The notes beneath the pieces are model-generated. The model was not told the DNA's origin, ran no database searches, and was given only the letters and a program-made list of their open reading frames with translations. Positions 49,567 to 59,618 of a stretch of 64,000 nt of DNA are shown here, one piece after another (position 1 is the stretch's first letter; each line of letters begins with the position of its first letter). The stretch comes from Verrucomicrobiaceae bacterium. Its GTDB lineage: Bacteria; Verrucomicrobiota; Verrucomicrobiia; Verrucomicrobiales; Verrucomicrobiaceae. The position numbers were made by a program, and so were the translations under genes. The stretch covers positions 1 through 64,000 of the forward strand of contig JAIXZA010000095.1 of assembly GCA_027489965.1 (NCBI GenBank), written 5' to 3'.

Positions 49567-50826
49567 CTATTTGGTTTTCGGAACGACGGGCGTGGTCATT
49601 TTCACCCGCAACGGCGCGGAGAGTCCGACGTGGCCGTCGTTATCCACGGCAGTGGCGATGACCGTGTTGTCGCCCTCGATGAGGTTGCTGAGGGTGAAGA
49701 CATGGTCGGCTTGCTGGGCGTCGAGCTTCGCCTCGGCGCGGAGGTAGCCCTTGGCGAAAAGCTGCACGGACTGGAGCTTGCCGTCTTTGTCTTCGGAATG
49801 GACCCGGAAAGTCGCGGGTTGGTTGGGAACGAGCGTGCTTGGATTGCCATCGAGGGTGAGCGTGACGTTGGGCGCGGTCTTGTCGCCGGGGTCTTCTTCA
49901 TACCAGCGGATGTAGTCCACCACGAGTTGGTCGGGCAGTTTCGCGTCCTCCAGCCAGCCATAGAAGGGCAGCTTGCCGCCGTCCTTTTTGAGTTGGGGAG
50001 GTGTCCTGCCCACGCTGCCCACAAAGAGCTTCTGAGGGACAGTTGTGATGGGCGTGTCCTTGTAGGTGAGGCGCATCGTTTCCTGCCCATCGACGTAGAA
50101 TACCTGCTCCAGCGGGCCCCAGCGCAGTCCGATGGTGTGCCAGCCGCCGTATTCCTTCAGGGGATGAACGGCCTGCCGGAGGATGCGGCCCGGCTTGGTC
50201 ACCGCTAGCATGTCCTTCTTCCGCGTGTCGAAGGCACTGGCACCGCTGCCATCTCCTTGGTCTTGGAAACCGAGGCCGACCGTGGCGTGGTAGGCCTGGC
50301 AGATCACATTCTGATACCCCGCGGTGCGCGACGGCTCGATCTTGGGCTTGTAGAAGTCCTCGAAAATGTCGAACTCCTGCGGGTTCTCGAAGGTGTCGTC
50401 GCCGTAGTTGGGCAGCGTGTTGTTGCGGATGGTGCAGACGAAGGTCCACCAGCCAGGTTGCGTGCTGAACTGCACCCGTGTCTCGATGTAGCCGAACGCC
50501 TTCTGGAAATCGCGCGATATGAGGCCGCCGTTGAAGGCGATGGTGCCGTCCGCGTCACGGGTGAGCCGAACGACGAGGTTGCCCTGGCCGTCGAACGCGC
50601 AGTTCTCCTTCGCCAGCCTCGTCTTGAAACCCGGATGCTCCCATTTCGTGTGGTCCGAGGGTTTCCACTTCGTCTCGTCGATGGCCGTGCCGTCGAATTC
50701 ATCGCTGAACACGAGCTTCCACTTCGTGCCCGACGGCGGTCCGGTTGGCGATGAGGTGGTGTCTTGTGCGTGCAATACGGCCAGCGGCGCGAGCAGCAGG
50801 GCGGCGAGGGTGAGGGTTGGTTTCAT
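49567..50826 (-). CDS. Secreted GH16-like glycoside hydrolase
   Basis: 419 aa from the ATG at 50826 (signal MKPTLTLAALLLAPLAVLHA; GAAAG-like purine run upstream). The catalytic block EFDIFEDF gives the GH16 E-x-D-x-x-E pattern (E151, D153, E156). GYIETRVQF, GGWHTIGLRWGP and VDYIRWYEE are also GH16-like. Members cleave beta-1,3/1,4-glucans, agar, carrageenan or porphyran. A C-terminal immunoglobulin-like domain (~330-415) may bind the target. With two sulfatases nearby, a sulfated galactan is one possible substrate. Confidence 0.88.
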   Translation of the reverse strand: MKPTLTLAALLLAPLAVLHAQDTTSSPTGPPSGTKWKLVFSDEFDGTAIDETKWKPSDHTKWEHPGFKTRLAKENCAFDGQGNLVVRLTRDADGTIAFNGGLISRDFQKAFGYIETRVQFSTQPGWWTFVCTIRNNTLPNYGDDTFENPQEFDIFEDFYKPKIEPSRTAGYQNVICQAYHATVGLGFQDQGDGSGASAFDTRKKDMLAVTKPGRILRQAVHPLKEYGGWHTIGLRWGPLEQVFYVDGQETMRLTYKDTPITTVPQKLFVGSVGRTPPQLKKDGGKLPFYGWLEDAKLPDQLVVDYIRWYEEDPGDKTAPNVTLTLDGNPSTLVPNQPATFRVHSEDKDGKLQSVQLFAKGYLRAEAKLDAQQADHVFTLSNLIEGDNTVIATAVDNDGHVGLSAPLRVKMTTPVVPKTK

Positions 50827-50849
50827 GGGTCTTTCAAGTGCGAGAGTTT

Positions 50850-53297
50850 TCATTTGTCGGATGTCGCAGGTTGGGGAGTCGGCGAGGGCCCGACATCTTC
50901 CCAGAGCGTGTGCAAAGGGACGAACGCATCGGCCTTGGATTGGCTGGCACCGGCCTCCTGACGCAACTCGACCTTGCTGAAGTCTCCTGCCTTCGTGGTG
51001 GAAAAGGGTGTGCGGGGGATCGTAAGGACCATTCGGGCAAAGGCCGGTGGGATGACCGCCACGGGCGCGTCCCGCCTTACCATGCCCTCGACATCAAACA
51101 GCCCCATGGAAGCCAGAACATACCAGGCACCCAATTGACCTAGATCCTCATCCTGACCAAGCCCGTAGCCATGCACTGGAGTGGTGCCGTAAAAGCGCTC
51201 GCAGATGGAGCGCACATACTGGCGGCTCAAGTCGGGCCGCCCGGCAAAATGAAACAACCACGCCGTGTGCAAGCCGGGCTGGTTGCCATGGTTGTAGGGC
51301 AGAGAAAGCCCCGCCGTATTCTTGACCTCGGCGGGGCCGAAGTCTGTCTTCTCGGCCTGCGCCATCGTCCGGGTCAACTCGCTCAAGAACACCTCGGGAG
51401 TGAACTGCCGCACCAGGGCCGGGATGTTGTGCGGCACGAACCAGCGGTATTGGAGTGCCGTTCCCTCGATGAAGGAGTAGCCGCCGTTCGGATCAAACGG
51501 AGTGTGAAAGCTGCCATCAAAACGCCGGGGACGAAAACAGCGCGTCTCTTCATCCCAGAGCTTCCGCCAGGCATCAGCACGCCGCGTTAGAAAGTCGGCC
51601 TCCGACTTCTTGCCAAACTGGGTGGCTAGTTGCGCGGCGCACCAGTCCTCGAAAGCATACTCCAGCGTGTAACCCGCCGCACCGGAGCCTGCGTCGTCAC
51701 AAGGTGCATATCGGAGAAGCGAATAACCCGCCAACGCGTCCTGTCCGGTGTAGCGGGGCCGCCCGCGCCATTGCGTCTGATTTTTCCAGACCGCATTCCA
51801 AAGTTCCTCACGATCAAAGGCCGTGGGGTTTCTGGTGTAAGCAGCCGCCAGAAACAGCGTCGCCTGATTGGACAGCATCCCGGGTGCGCGCCGGTTCACC
51901 ACAAAACCATCTGGCAGCCACCCGCTCTCCCGGTAGGAGGCGAGCAAATGTTTCGCGAACGCGGTCATCTGCTCCGGGTAGAGCAGTGACCACACTTGAT
52001 TCAGATTCCAAAAGCTGCCCCACAAAGCATCCGAGTTGTATCTGGCATACTCAGGCTGACCGTTCACCAAGGGAATCTGACCGCGACGTCCCGTGGCGTC
52101 GGAGTAAGCGCCATCCGCGTCACTGTTCACCCCACGTCCCAGCAGGACGTGCCACAAGGCGGTGTAAAACTTGATCTTGGCTGGCTCAGCCTCCGGACGT
52201 TCATCCTCGATCCTCACACGTCCGAGCAAGCGGTTCCACTCCACGCGAGTGGCGGCGCGGATTTGGTCAAAGGTCTTGCCCTCGGTCTCGGCCGCCAGAT
52301 TCTTCTTTGCTCCGTCAAAGCCCACATGGGAGATGCCCACGCGCGCCTCGACCACCGCCTCCTCGCGCGTGTCGAACTCCACATAGTAGCCCGCGCCGAA
52401 CCCGGTAATCACCTCGCGCCCAGGAAACGTCTTGGCGTCCCGATACGCACCGTGAGTCTTGAACGGGCGGTTGAAGCGAATCTCCGCGTAGATCTCGAAA
52501 GAAGCCTCCGCATAAGAAGGTGCGATGGTGCAACTGGCCCGCACGGTGCGGTCGTCCACGCGCTCAATCATGGCGGCGCGCAAGCCGCCACTGAAGCGGT
52601 CATGCTGCTGAAAAACGCCCCCCTCGCCGAGCAGATGCCCGACATCCATCAGCACCCTCGCGGTCTCGGTTTTCGGAAAGGTGTAGCGATGGTAGCCGAC
52701 ACGCGTGCTCGCCGTGAGTTCGACGGAGACGTCATGCTTGTCGAGGTGGACCCGATAGTAGCCCGGTTCGGCGCGTTCACTGGACTTCGAGAAGCGGGAG
52801 CGCCACCCGCTTTTGTCCTGCCCATCAACGCCCGGCACCGTTACCAGCGGCCCGGTGGTTGGCATGAGCAGAATGCCTCCCAACTGGAAGTCATGGAGAT
52901 GACTGAATCCCAAGATCGAAGTATCCGAGAAACGATAACCCGACGTGTGCCCACCACCCGCATAACCGCCGAAGCCCGTCGTGTCCGGCGCGAGCTTGAC
53001 GAGACCAAACGGCGCGGCCGCCGGAGTGAAGAAAAACCAGCGCGCTGATTGCGTGCCGATGAACGGATCCACCCAATCCACGGGATCGTGCCCTCTTGTG
53101 GGCTTCCCTGGAGCAGCGGACGGCTTTGTGTCCTGTGCGAGCACGACCAACGGCACGAGCAGCAGGCCGGTGAGAGCCGAGCACAGCGAACCGAAGCGCA
53201 GAGGCGATGCTCGACGAAGCGGATTCCAAAAAGGTCGGTAAACAGCCTGCGAAGCTGATTTCAAAAGAACGCAGCAAACGGTGAGGAGGCGAGTCAT
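50850..53297 (-). CDS. GH92-like alpha-mannosidase, secreted
   Basis: 815 aa from the ATG at 53297. Typical GH92 blocks: DPFIGT, GFGGYAGGGHTSGY, GFSHLHD, ALWGSFWNLNQVWSLLYP, EGTALQYRWFVPHN, GLGQDEDLGQLGAWYVL. GH92 enzymes are calcium-dependent exo-acting alpha-mannosidases. The N-terminus is odd: two hydrophobic stretches separated by a basic linker (residues ~17-40) before the mature protein. It lies 23 bp upstream of GH16. Confidence 0.9.
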   Translation of the reverse strand: MTRLLTVCCVLLKSASQAVYRPFWNPLRRASPLRFGSLCSALTGLLLVPLVVLAQDTKPSAAPGKPTRGHDPVDWVDPFIGTQSARWFFFTPAAAPFGLVKLAPDTTGFGGYAGGGHTSGYRFSDTSILGFSHLHDFQLGGILLMPTTGPLVTVPGVDGQDKSGWRSRFSKSSERAEPGYYRVHLDKHDVSVELTASTRVGYHRYTFPKTETARVLMDVGHLLGEGGVFQQHDRFSGGLRAAMIERVDDRTVRASCTIAPSYAEASFEIYAEIRFNRPFKTHGAYRDAKTFPGREVITGFGAGYYVEFDTREEAVVEARVGISHVGFDGAKKNLAAETEGKTFDQIRAATRVEWNRLLGRVRIEDERPEAEPAKIKFYTALWHVLLGRGVNSDADGAYSDATGRRGQIPLVNGQPEYARYNSDALWGSFWNLNQVWSLLYPEQMTAFAKHLLASYRESGWLPDGFVVNRRAPGMLSNQATLFLAAAYTRNPTAFDREELWNAVWKNQTQWRGRPRYTGQDALAGYSLLRYAPCDDAGSGAAGYTLEYAFEDWCAAQLATQFGKKSEADFLTRRADAWRKLWDEETRCFRPRRFDGSFHTPFDPNGGYSFIEGTALQYRWFVPHNIPALVRQFTPEVFLSELTRTMAQAEKTDFGPAEVKNTAGLSLPYNHGNQPGLHTAWLFHFAGRPDLSRQYVRSICERFYGTTPVHGYGLGQDEDLGQLGAWYVLASMGLFDVEGMVRRDAPVAVIPPAFARMVLTIPRTPFSTTKAGDFSKVELRQEAGASQSKADAFVPLHTLWEDVGPSPTPQPATSDK

Positions 53298-53339
53298 GAG
53301 AAGCAATTGGCAGGTGGATCGTTCGCAGAGTGATGGTGC

Positions 53340-53543
53340 TCAGTTCCAGAGTTCGTTGAACAGGATCTGTTTGATTTGACCGTCGAGTTTGGAGCGGGAG
53401 ACGGCGTTCCACATGGCGTTGATGTCGTATTTGGCCCACTTGAACGCGATTTGCGAAGCAAGCTGCGGTTGCTTTTCGGGAGGTGCCTGAAGGAGTTCAT
53501 CAATGGCGGCGCATGGGCTTTGGAAGTGATTCTGCTCGTTCAT
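53340..53543 (-). CDS. Small hypothetical protein or gene remnant
   Basis: 67 aa ending ILFNELWN. SQIAFKWAKYDINAMWNAVS resembles the helical repeats of larger uncharacterised Verrucomicrobia proteins, so it may be the preserved end of such a gene. It lies between GH92 and the isomerase-like gene. Confidence 0.4.
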   Translation of the reverse strand: MNEQNHFQSPCAAIDELLQAPPEKQPQLASQIAFKWAKYDINAMWNAVSRSKLDGQIKQILFNELWN

Positions 53544-53576
53544 GAAGGTGCGAGAAGACGGGCGGCTAGGATGCGC

Positions 53577-54515
53577 TCAATGCATCTCCACCGCGCAGCT
53601 TCCGAGACCGCCTCGGAAGTAGTTGAACTGCACGTTCGGATGGTCGGCGAGGAGGGACATGGGCACGGAGCTGTCGGCGAGGCGCTTGGAGATCATGAGC
53701 GCGGTGAGGCGCTGGCCGAGCGGGTTGTCGTGCATGCCGGCCTGCCAGATGCTGACCTTCTCGGCCTGCCACGTTTCCTTCGGGCCGACGGTGATGGCGG
53801 TCTTCGGCACCATGGTGATGTTGCCACCGCCGGAGGTGCGGGCGTTTTGACTGAGCGTGATGGGATGCAGCTCGACGATACGCGTGCCGAGCTTGCGATA
53901 CTCGGCGGGCGGTGGCGGCTCGTTCTTCCACTTGCCAGCGCGGCGCAGCGGGTCGTTGAAGGCCCAATGTTTGATGTCGCCCTGACCGCCCTGCATCACG
54001 GCGCAACGGACACCAGAGTTCCACGTCTGCACATAGCTGGCGATGTCAGCCTTGGGGAAATGCAGTTGGGCTTCGGGGATGACGAGCTTCTTCTGGATGC
54101 GGTCAAAGCACAGCTCGCGGTCGGCTTTTTCAAACGAGAGCGGATGCGTGGACGGCACCTCCAGCTTCGTGGCTTCGTCATACCACTCATCCATGCCCCA
54201 GAAATGCGCGTGCTTGAGGCTGAGCCCGAGTTCATTGACCAATCGCGCCACGAGCGGAAGCTGCTCCGTGGGGCCGATGGGACCGCAGATGCCCACGGGA
54301 TTGTCCGCAGTGGCTTGCCGCCAGGCGTGGATGTATTCGAGGGCTTCGGCCAAATAAAAATCCTCCAACGTGTCGTAGAAGACGACTTTGAAACCGGGGC
54401 GCGAGAGCTGGCGCAGGTCGCGCTCGGTGAGCCGTGCGGCGTCGTTGATGAGGTCGGAGTCGAGCGTGGTGTAGTCCCACCAGTCGGGGGCGATGTGGCT
54501 GAGTTTGCGTGGCAT
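53577..54515 (-). CDS. Glucosamine-6-phosphate isomerase/deaminase-like protein
   Basis: 312 aa. [33 protein letters not shown] and [17 protein letters not shown] follow the NagB/sugar-phosphate isomerase pattern, with the acidic DEW and GDIKHWAFN blocks near the active site. NagB converts glucosamine-6-P to fructose-6-P and ammonia. The N-terminus [18 protein letters not shown] recurs as fragments at 57317 and 62649. No signal peptide; cytosolic. Confidence 0.82.
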   Translation of the reverse strand: MPRKLSHIAPDWWDYTTLDSDLINDAARLTERDLRQLSRPGFKVVFYDTLEDFYLAEALEYIHAWRQATADNPVGICGPIGPTEQLPLVARLVNELGLSLKHAHFWGMDEWYDEATKLEVPSTHPLSFEKADRELCFDRIQKKLVIPEAQLHFPKADIASYVQTWNSGVRCAVMQGGQGDIKHWAFNDPLRRAGKWKNEPPPPAEYRKLGTRIVELHPITLSQNARTSGGGNITMVPKTAITVGPKETWQAEKVSIWQAGMHDNPLGQRLTALMISKRLADSSVPMSLLADHPNVQFNYFRGGLGSCAVEMH

Positions 54516-54563
54516 AGAATGAGGAGATCTGGGTGCTGTTGACTTGCTTGAGTTGGTTTCGAG

Positions 54564-55931
54564 TTACTTCAGTTCGCGGACAAACACGTTGCGGAACTGC
54601 ACGACTGACGGCGGGCTGGTCCATTGGCCGTCTTTCTTGCTGCCGTGATGTTGGAGGGCGATGGGCCCGCGCTCGGGCAGGCCGGGAATAGTGACACCGG
54701 GCAGAACCGTCTTGCCATTGAGCAGGACGGTGACGGTGCTGCCGCGCACAGTGATGTCGAAGCGGTTCCACTTGCCCACGGGATTGTCAGCTTTCAGCAA
54801 GGGAGTGGCTCCAGCGCGGACTTCTGGCGGCATTTGTGGATCTCGCCGCACGCCATACATTTCGCCAGAGCCGACGGGCCAGGTCCAAATGTTAACCTGA
54901 TATTTGCCCATGCCGCGCAGGTAGATGCCGGAGTCGCTATCGGGCTGCGGATAGGGCTTGGGTTTGCCGTCGGGGCCGAGTTCTTCGCTGCCATCAGGCA
55001 GGAGGTGATAGACGCGCGGATTGAGATAGGGCGTGGCAGTGATGCGCCAGTCGGCGATGAGCTGGAAGTCACCAAACTCGCGCTCGCTCCACAGGCTTTT
55101 GTCGGTGGTGGCGGATTCGCTTTCGGCGTCGTAGTCGATGAGTTCCTTCACGATTTTCCAGTGGCCGTTGTCACCCTCTGGCACTTTCCAACCACGCAGG
55201 TCCAGGCTATTGAGCAGCGGCACATAACCATCGGCTTCGAGCGCGATTTCTTCGGGCTTCGGATTCGTCGATGGCAGCTCTTTGATGCGCACATTGCGGA
55301 AATGCGCCTCGCTGCCTTCGGACTCCAGCATGAGGTAGCCTTTGCGGGGGGAAGCGGCTTTCGCGATGGTCACTTCCTTGCCATTCACGCTGAGGCTGAT
55401 GTCGCCGTTGTTCGCCACGACGCGGTAGTGATTCCATTCCGGCGAGGGCTTCGTGCGCTCCTCCATCGGGAAGCTACGCTTGCCATTGGGCGAGATGCGA
55501 CCCGCGACGGTGAGCGCCGCGCCATTCACCGCGAAAATGTCGCCGTGCGTGCTATACCACTCGTTCTTGCCCGGAGGGTTGAAGCCAAGATCGAGAATCT
55601 GAATCTCGATGCCGCGTGAGAAATGCGAGCCGGTGACGGGCAGTCCATCGGCCCAGATGAAAAGGCCCGAGTTACCGCCGGACTGCATGTGCCTCCAGTC
55701 AAACTCGATGATGAAGTTTTCATACATCTTCTCGGTGCGCAGGGTGCCGACGGGTTGCCCGCTGGTGATGACCAAGCCATCGCGGACCGTGAAAGTCTCC
55801 GGTGCGATACAGGTCGGCACCCAGCCGGTGAAGTCTTTGCCATTGAACATGGGGACGAAGCCTTCGTCATCTGCCGCGAGCAAAGCGCGGGCAGTGAGAC
55901 AGGTAGAAAGGAGGAGAGTCTGGAGCTTCAT
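54564..55931 (-). CDS. Secreted protein with two DUF1080 (3-keto-disaccharide hydrolase) domains
   Basis: 455 aa, signal MKLQTLLLSTCLTARALLA. Domain 1 (~23-215): GFVPMFNGKDFTGW, FIIEFDWRHMQSGGNSGLFIWAD, IEIQILD. Domain 2 (~235-455): GYVPLLNSLDLRGW, FQLIADWRI, DSGIYLRGM. DUF1080 domains have a concanavalin-like fold; some hydrolyse 3-keto-glycosides, which would suit the nearby oxidoreductases. Confidence 0.88.
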   Translation of the reverse strand: MKLQTLLLSTCLTARALLAADDEGFVPMFNGKDFTGWVPTCIAPETFTVRDGLVITSGQPVGTLRTEKMYENFIIEFDWRHMQSGGNSGLFIWADGLPVTGSHFSRGIEIQILDLGFNPPGKNEWYSTHGDIFAVNGAALTVAGRISPNGKRSFPMEERTKPSPEWNHYRVVANNGDISLSVNGKEVTIAKAASPRKGYLMLESEGSEAHFRNVRIKELPSTNPKPEEIALEADGYVPLLNSLDLRGWKVPEGDNGHWKIVKELIDYDAESESATTDKSLWSEREFGDFQLIADWRITATPYLNPRVYHLLPDGSEELGPDGKPKPYPQPDSDSGIYLRGMGKYQVNIWTWPVGSGEMYGVRRDPQMPPEVRAGATPLLKADNPVGKWNRFDITVRGSTVTVLLNGKTVLPGVTIPGLPERGPIALQHHGSKKDGQWTSPPSVVQFRNVFVRELK

Positions 55932-55972
55932 GGTTTCGGTTTGGTTGTTCGTTATATGGAAAGCAGGGTCAT

Positions 55973-57175
55973 TCAGCCGGCAGTGTCCGTGCGCTGGTCC
56001 TCTTTGAAGAAGAGCGCAAAAACCACGACCAGCACGGCAGCCATTGAAGCAGGGATGAGCCAGATGGCCTGCCAGTCATGGGTGCTGCCCTGCGTGTAGT
56101 GCTGGGCGACGATGCCCGAGAGCCATGAACCGACAAACATACCCGCCCCGAGCGTGATGATGGCGTGCAGTCCTTGCGCGGCACCGCGAATGTCTTCGCC
56201 CGCCCGCTTGTCCACATACATGCGGCCCATCACAAAGATGAAGTCGTAGCACATGCCATGCAGCAGGATGCCGGTGAAGAGCATCCACAGCGCGGAGGGG
56301 CTTTGATGGAAGAGAGCAAAGAGTCCGAAGCGCACGGCCCACGCACCGATGCCGAGCAGGAGGATGCCCTTAGCCCCGATGCGCAGCAGCAGAGAGGGAA
56401 GCAGCAGCAGGAAGACCACGTCCGAGACCTGGCCCAATGTCATCTTCGCCGCCGCGTTGGGAATGTTCATCTCATTCATGAAGACGTTCATCCAACTGAA
56501 GTAGAAACTCAGCGGCACGCAGATGAGGAAAGAGCAGACCATGAAGGTGGCAAAGGAACGGTCGCGCATGAGCTTCAGCGCATCGAATCCCAGCAGCGTG
56601 CCCAGCGAAGCTGGCGTGCCTGCACCCTTCGGCGGAGTATGGGGCAGCGTGAATGAGTAGAGGCCCATGAACAGCGCTGCGCCCGAGGCCAGCCGGAACA
56701 TGCCCGCATTGTCCTCCAGCTTCAGCCAGCTCACCACAAGGCCAGCCACGATCCAGCCCACGCTGGCCATGACCATCACGACCGGGAACTCCTTCGCCGG
56801 ATTCTTGGAATGATGCAGCGTCAGAGCATTCGTCAATCCATGTCCGGCCATGTAGGTGATGGTGTAAGCCAGCAGCACCGGATAGAAACTTCCGAAGTTC
56901 TCCAAGGTGGAAACCCAATAGAGCAGGCCCGCGCCGACGAGGTGGAGAAAACCAAGGATGCGCTGCGTGGCAAAGAAACGGTCAGCGATGATGCCGACAA
57001 TGAACGGCGACACTAGCGCCCCGACCGCTGTGCTGCCATAGACGAGTCCCACCTGCCCCCCTGTAAAACCGAGCTTGGTCACGACATAGGTGCCCATGGT
57101 CACATACCAGGCCCCCCAGACGAAATAATGCAGGAAGACCATGAGCCAGAAGCGGACGAGGAGGAGCGGTTTCAT
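55973..57175 (-). CDS. MFS transporter (nucleoside/sugar:H+ symporter-like)
   Basis: 400 aa with about twelve hydrophobic segments. FLHYFVWGAWYVTMGTYV, GLVYGSTAVGALVSPFIVGIIADR, FSWMNVFMNEMNIPNAA and the Tyr-Asp-Phe-Ile-Phe-Val-Met-Gly segment near residues 309-316 resemble the NHS/NupG-like branch of the MFS. It probably imports a sugar or nucleoside derivative released by the operon's hydrolases. Confidence 0.82.
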   Translation of the reverse strand: MKPLLLVRFWLMVFLHYFVWGAWYVTMGTYVVTKLGFTGGQVGLVYGSTAVGALVSPFIVGIIADRFFATQRILGFLHLVGAGLLYWVSTLENFGSFYPVLLAYTITYMAGHGLTNALTLHHSKNPAKEFPVVMVMASVGWIVAGLVVSWLKLEDNAGMFRLASGAALFMGLYSFTLPHTPPKGAGTPASLGTLLGFDALKLMRDRSFATFMVCSFLICVPLSFYFSWMNVFMNEMNIPNAAAKMTLGQVSDVVFLLLLPSLLLRIGAKGILLLGIGAWAVRFGLFALFHQSPSALWMLFTGILLHGMCYDFIFVMGRMYVDKRAGEDIRGAAQGLHAIITLGAGMFVGSWLSGIVAQHYTQGSTHDWQAIWLIPASMAAVLVVVFALFFKEDQRTDTAG

Positions 57176-57199
57176 AGGTGGGGTGTGATGGGATTTGAT

Positions 57200-57317
57200 T
57201 CAAGCGGGCCGGCTCAGCCCGGCTTCGAAGATTTCATCGACGACAAAGGTATCGCCGAGCGCCTCGCGCAGCGTCGGCGAACCAGTCGGGGGTGATCTGG
57301 CTGAGTTTGCGTGGCAT
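57200..57317 (-). pseudogene. Two-part remnant: isomerase-like 5' end plus another gene's 3' end
   Basis: From 57317 the minus strand reads MPRKLSQITPDWF, matching the isomerase start at 54515, then breaks. In another frame it continues TLREALGDTFVVDEIFEAGL and SRPA with a stop at 57200, an unrelated C-terminus. This is what a deletion between two genes would leave. Confidence 0.65.
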
Positions 57318-57358
57318 AGGATGAGGTGTTGTGCGGGGAATTGCGAGGTGGTAGGAAA

Positions 57359-58762
57359 TTACGCGAGGATTCCTTTAACGATCTCGCCATGGATGTCCGT
57401 GAGGCGGTAATCGCGGCCTTGGAAGCGGTAGGTGAGGCGGGTGTGGTCGAGGCCGAGGAGGTGGAGCGCGGTGGCGTTAAGGTCGTGGATGTGGACGGGG
57501 TCTTTGACGATGTTGTAGCTGAAGTCGTCGGTCTCGCCGTGGACGTGGCCGCCTTTCACACCAGCTCCGGCCATCCAGACGCTGTAACAGCGCGGGTGGT
57601 GATCGCGGCCGTGATTGTCGCGGGTGAGCACGCCCTGCGAATAGACCGTGCGCCCAAACTCGCCGCCCCAGATGACGAGCGTGTCATCGAGCATGCCGCG
57701 TTCTTTGAGCTCGGCCAAAAGCGCGGCGGTGGGCTGGTCGGTGTCGTGGCACTGGCTCTTGATGCCGCTGGGCAGGTTGTTGTGCTGGTCCCAGCCACGA
57801 TGGTAGAGCTGGATGAAGCGCACGCCGCGCTCGGCGAGTCGGCGGGCGAGGATGCAGTTCGCGGCATACGTTCCCGGCTTCTTCGATTCAGGACCGTAGC
57901 GCTCGTAGATGTCGGCGGGCTCTTTGGAGAGATCGGCGAGGTCAGGCACGGCAGACTGCATGCGGAAGGCCATCTCGTATTGATCGATCCGGGCCTGCGT
58001 TTCGGGATCGTGGTAGTCGGCAAGCTTGAGGCGATTCAGCGCAGCGACATCGTCGAGCATGGCGCGGCGTCGCTCGGTGGTGATGCCGGGCGGATTCGAA
58101 AGGAAGAGCACGGGGTCTTTACCAGAGCTCATGCGCACGCCCTGATACTTCGAGGGCAAAAAGCCGCTGCCCCACATGCGCTCGTGCAGCGGTTGCGCGT
58201 TCGTCGGTCCGCTGGGCCGTGAGATGAGCGCGACAAAGGCAGGCAGGTCCGAGTTGTCAGAGCCGAGGCCATACGACACCCATGCGCCAAACGCGGGTCG
58301 CCCGCCGATTTGGTGCCCGGTTTGCAGCAGCGTCATCGCCGGATCATGATTGATCGCCTCAGTGTGCAGCGAGCGGATGAGGCAGATTTCATCCGCGAAC
58401 TTCGACGTGTGCGGCAGCAACTCGCTCAACCACATGCCGCTTTGGCCATGCTGCGCAAACTTGAACACCGACGGCGCGATGGGGAAGCGCTTCTGCCCCG
58501 CCGTCATGCCCGTCAGCCGTTGCTCGCCACGCACCGAGTTCGGCAAATCCTTGTCGAACTGCGACGCGAGCCCCGGCTTGTAATCAAACAGATCGAGCTG
58601 CGACGGCGCACCCGCCTGCGTGAGCCAGATGATGCGTTTCGCCCTCGGCGCGAAATGAGCCGCAGGCGAAGCAAAGAGCTTCGGATTCGCGAGTGACGCT
58701 AGGGCGACGCTTTTGAGCCAGTTACGACGCGAAAAGGGTGCGAGAGAGGATTCGGTGCTCAT
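57359..58762 (-). CDS. DUF1501 secreted protein
   Basis: 467 aa. Tat signal [14 protein letters not shown]. The body shows [65 protein letters not shown] and [16 protein letters not shown], the alkaline-phosphatase-like DUF1501 pattern. These proteins normally lie next to a DUF1549/DUF1553 gene, as at 59619, but here a toxin-antitoxin pair on the other strand separates them. Confidence 0.9.
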   Translation of the reverse strand: MSTESSLAPFSRRNWLKSVALASLANPKLFASPAAHFAPRAKRIIWLTQAGAPSQLDLFDYKPGLASQFDKDLPNSVRGEQRLTGMTAGQKRFPIAPSVFKFAQHGQSGMWLSELLPHTSKFADEICLIRSLHTEAINHDPAMTLLQTGHQIGGRPAFGAWVSYGLGSDNSDLPAFVALISRPSGPTNAQPLHERMWGSGFLPSKYQGVRMSSGKDPVLFLSNPPGITTERRRAMLDDVAALNRLKLADYHDPETQARIDQYEMAFRMQSAVPDLADLSKEPADIYERYGPESKKPGTYAANCILARRLAERGVRFIQLYHRGWDQHNNLPSGIKSQCHDTDQPTAALLAELKERGMLDDTLVIWGGEFGRTVYSQGVLTRDNHGRDHHPRCYSVWMAGAGVKGGHVHGETDDFSYNIVKDPVHIHDLNATALHLLGLDHTRLTYRFQGRDYRLTDIHGEIVKGILA

Positions 58763-58798
58763 TAGCGGTGAAGAAAAGAGGAATTGAAAGGTGCAGCG

Positions 58799-59143
58799 AT
58801 GTCGGTCATGATGTCGGACATGAAGACCGCATCCAAGAAAGCCGCCAAAAAAGCTCGTGTGCGCACCGCGAAACCCCTGCGACGTGAATTCACCGTGCGT
58901 GACATGAACCGCAGCGGAGCGGAGTTGCTGGAGGCAGCGCGGAAGCTGGGCCGTGTAACCGTCAAAAGCCGCAGTGGGGAGGTGTTTGAGATTTCAGTCG
59001 CCCGACCGACAACTGAGCTGGTGCTGCCGAGCATGGTCGAGAGAATGCGTGCGCACAGACAACGCATGACAGCGCTGGGCAACACCTGTGGCCCAGAGGT
59101 GGATGTCGAACGCCTGAACAAAGTCATCGCCGGTGAGCTATGA
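58799..59143 (+). CDS. Antitoxin of a type II TA pair
   Basis: 114 aa from the ATG at 58799, seven bases after a clear AAAGG ribosome site; ATGs at 58808, 58811 and 58820 are alternatives. Basic N-terminus, then [20 protein letters not shown], which resembles Phd/YefM-like DNA-binding antitoxins. Its stop overlaps the PIN toxin start by 4 bp (ATGA). It lies between DUF1501 and DUF1549/DUF1553 on the opposite strand. Confidence 0.75.
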   Translation: MSVMMSDMKTASKKAAKKARVRTAKPLRREFTVRDMNRSGAELLEAARKLGRVTVKSRSGEVFEISVARPTTELVLPSMVERMRAHRQRMTALGNTCGPEVDVERLNKVIAGEL

Positions 59144-59607
59144 AGGTGTATGCCGACACGAATTTCTTTACCAACCTGCTGCTGAATCTGCCTTTCACGG
59201 CGGAGGCGGATCGGTTGCTGAATGAGTGGTCGAAGAGAAGCAACGAACCCCTTCCAGTCACGCGACTGCTTCACCATGAGTTGGTGAATGCCCTTCAGCG
59301 TTTGGTTTATGAATCGAACCACGGCAGTCCAGGCTACACCGTGACTGGCGGGACAGCCCGTGCTGCGGAGGCGAGCTTTGAGCTGGAAATTCAGCAGGGA
59401 CGGCAGTTGTCCATCAGGGAGCCGGATACACGTCTTTTGGATGATCTGTATTATGACCTGGTTCATCGGCATACAGCGAAGCATGGATTTCGCACCAACG
59501 ATGTGCTGCATGTTGCCTTCGCGCTCATTTTGGGCTGCGACACCTTCTGGAGCTTTGACGCGAAGGCGAAAAAGCTGGCGGAGCTGGAAGGGCTGAAGGT
59601 GAACTGA
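59140..59607 (+). CDS. PIN-domain (VapC-like) toxin
   Basis: 155 aa. [13 protein letters not shown] gives the first acidic residue (D6), HHELVNALQR the second, and FRTNDVLHVAFAL the third, as in VapC ribonuclease toxins, ending with TFWSFDAKAKKLA. It is coupled to the antitoxin by a 4-bp overlap. It converges with the DUF1549/DUF1553 gene 11 bp later. Confidence 0.87.
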   Translation: MKVYADTNFFTNLLLNLPFTAEADRLLNEWSKRSNEPLPVTRLLHHELVNALQRLVYESNHGSPGYTVTGGTARAAEASFELEIQQGRQLSIREPDTRLLDDLYYDLVHRHTAKHGFRTNDVLHVAFALILGCDTFWSFDAKAKKLAELEGLKVN

Positions 59608-59618
59608 AGGCATCGCAA

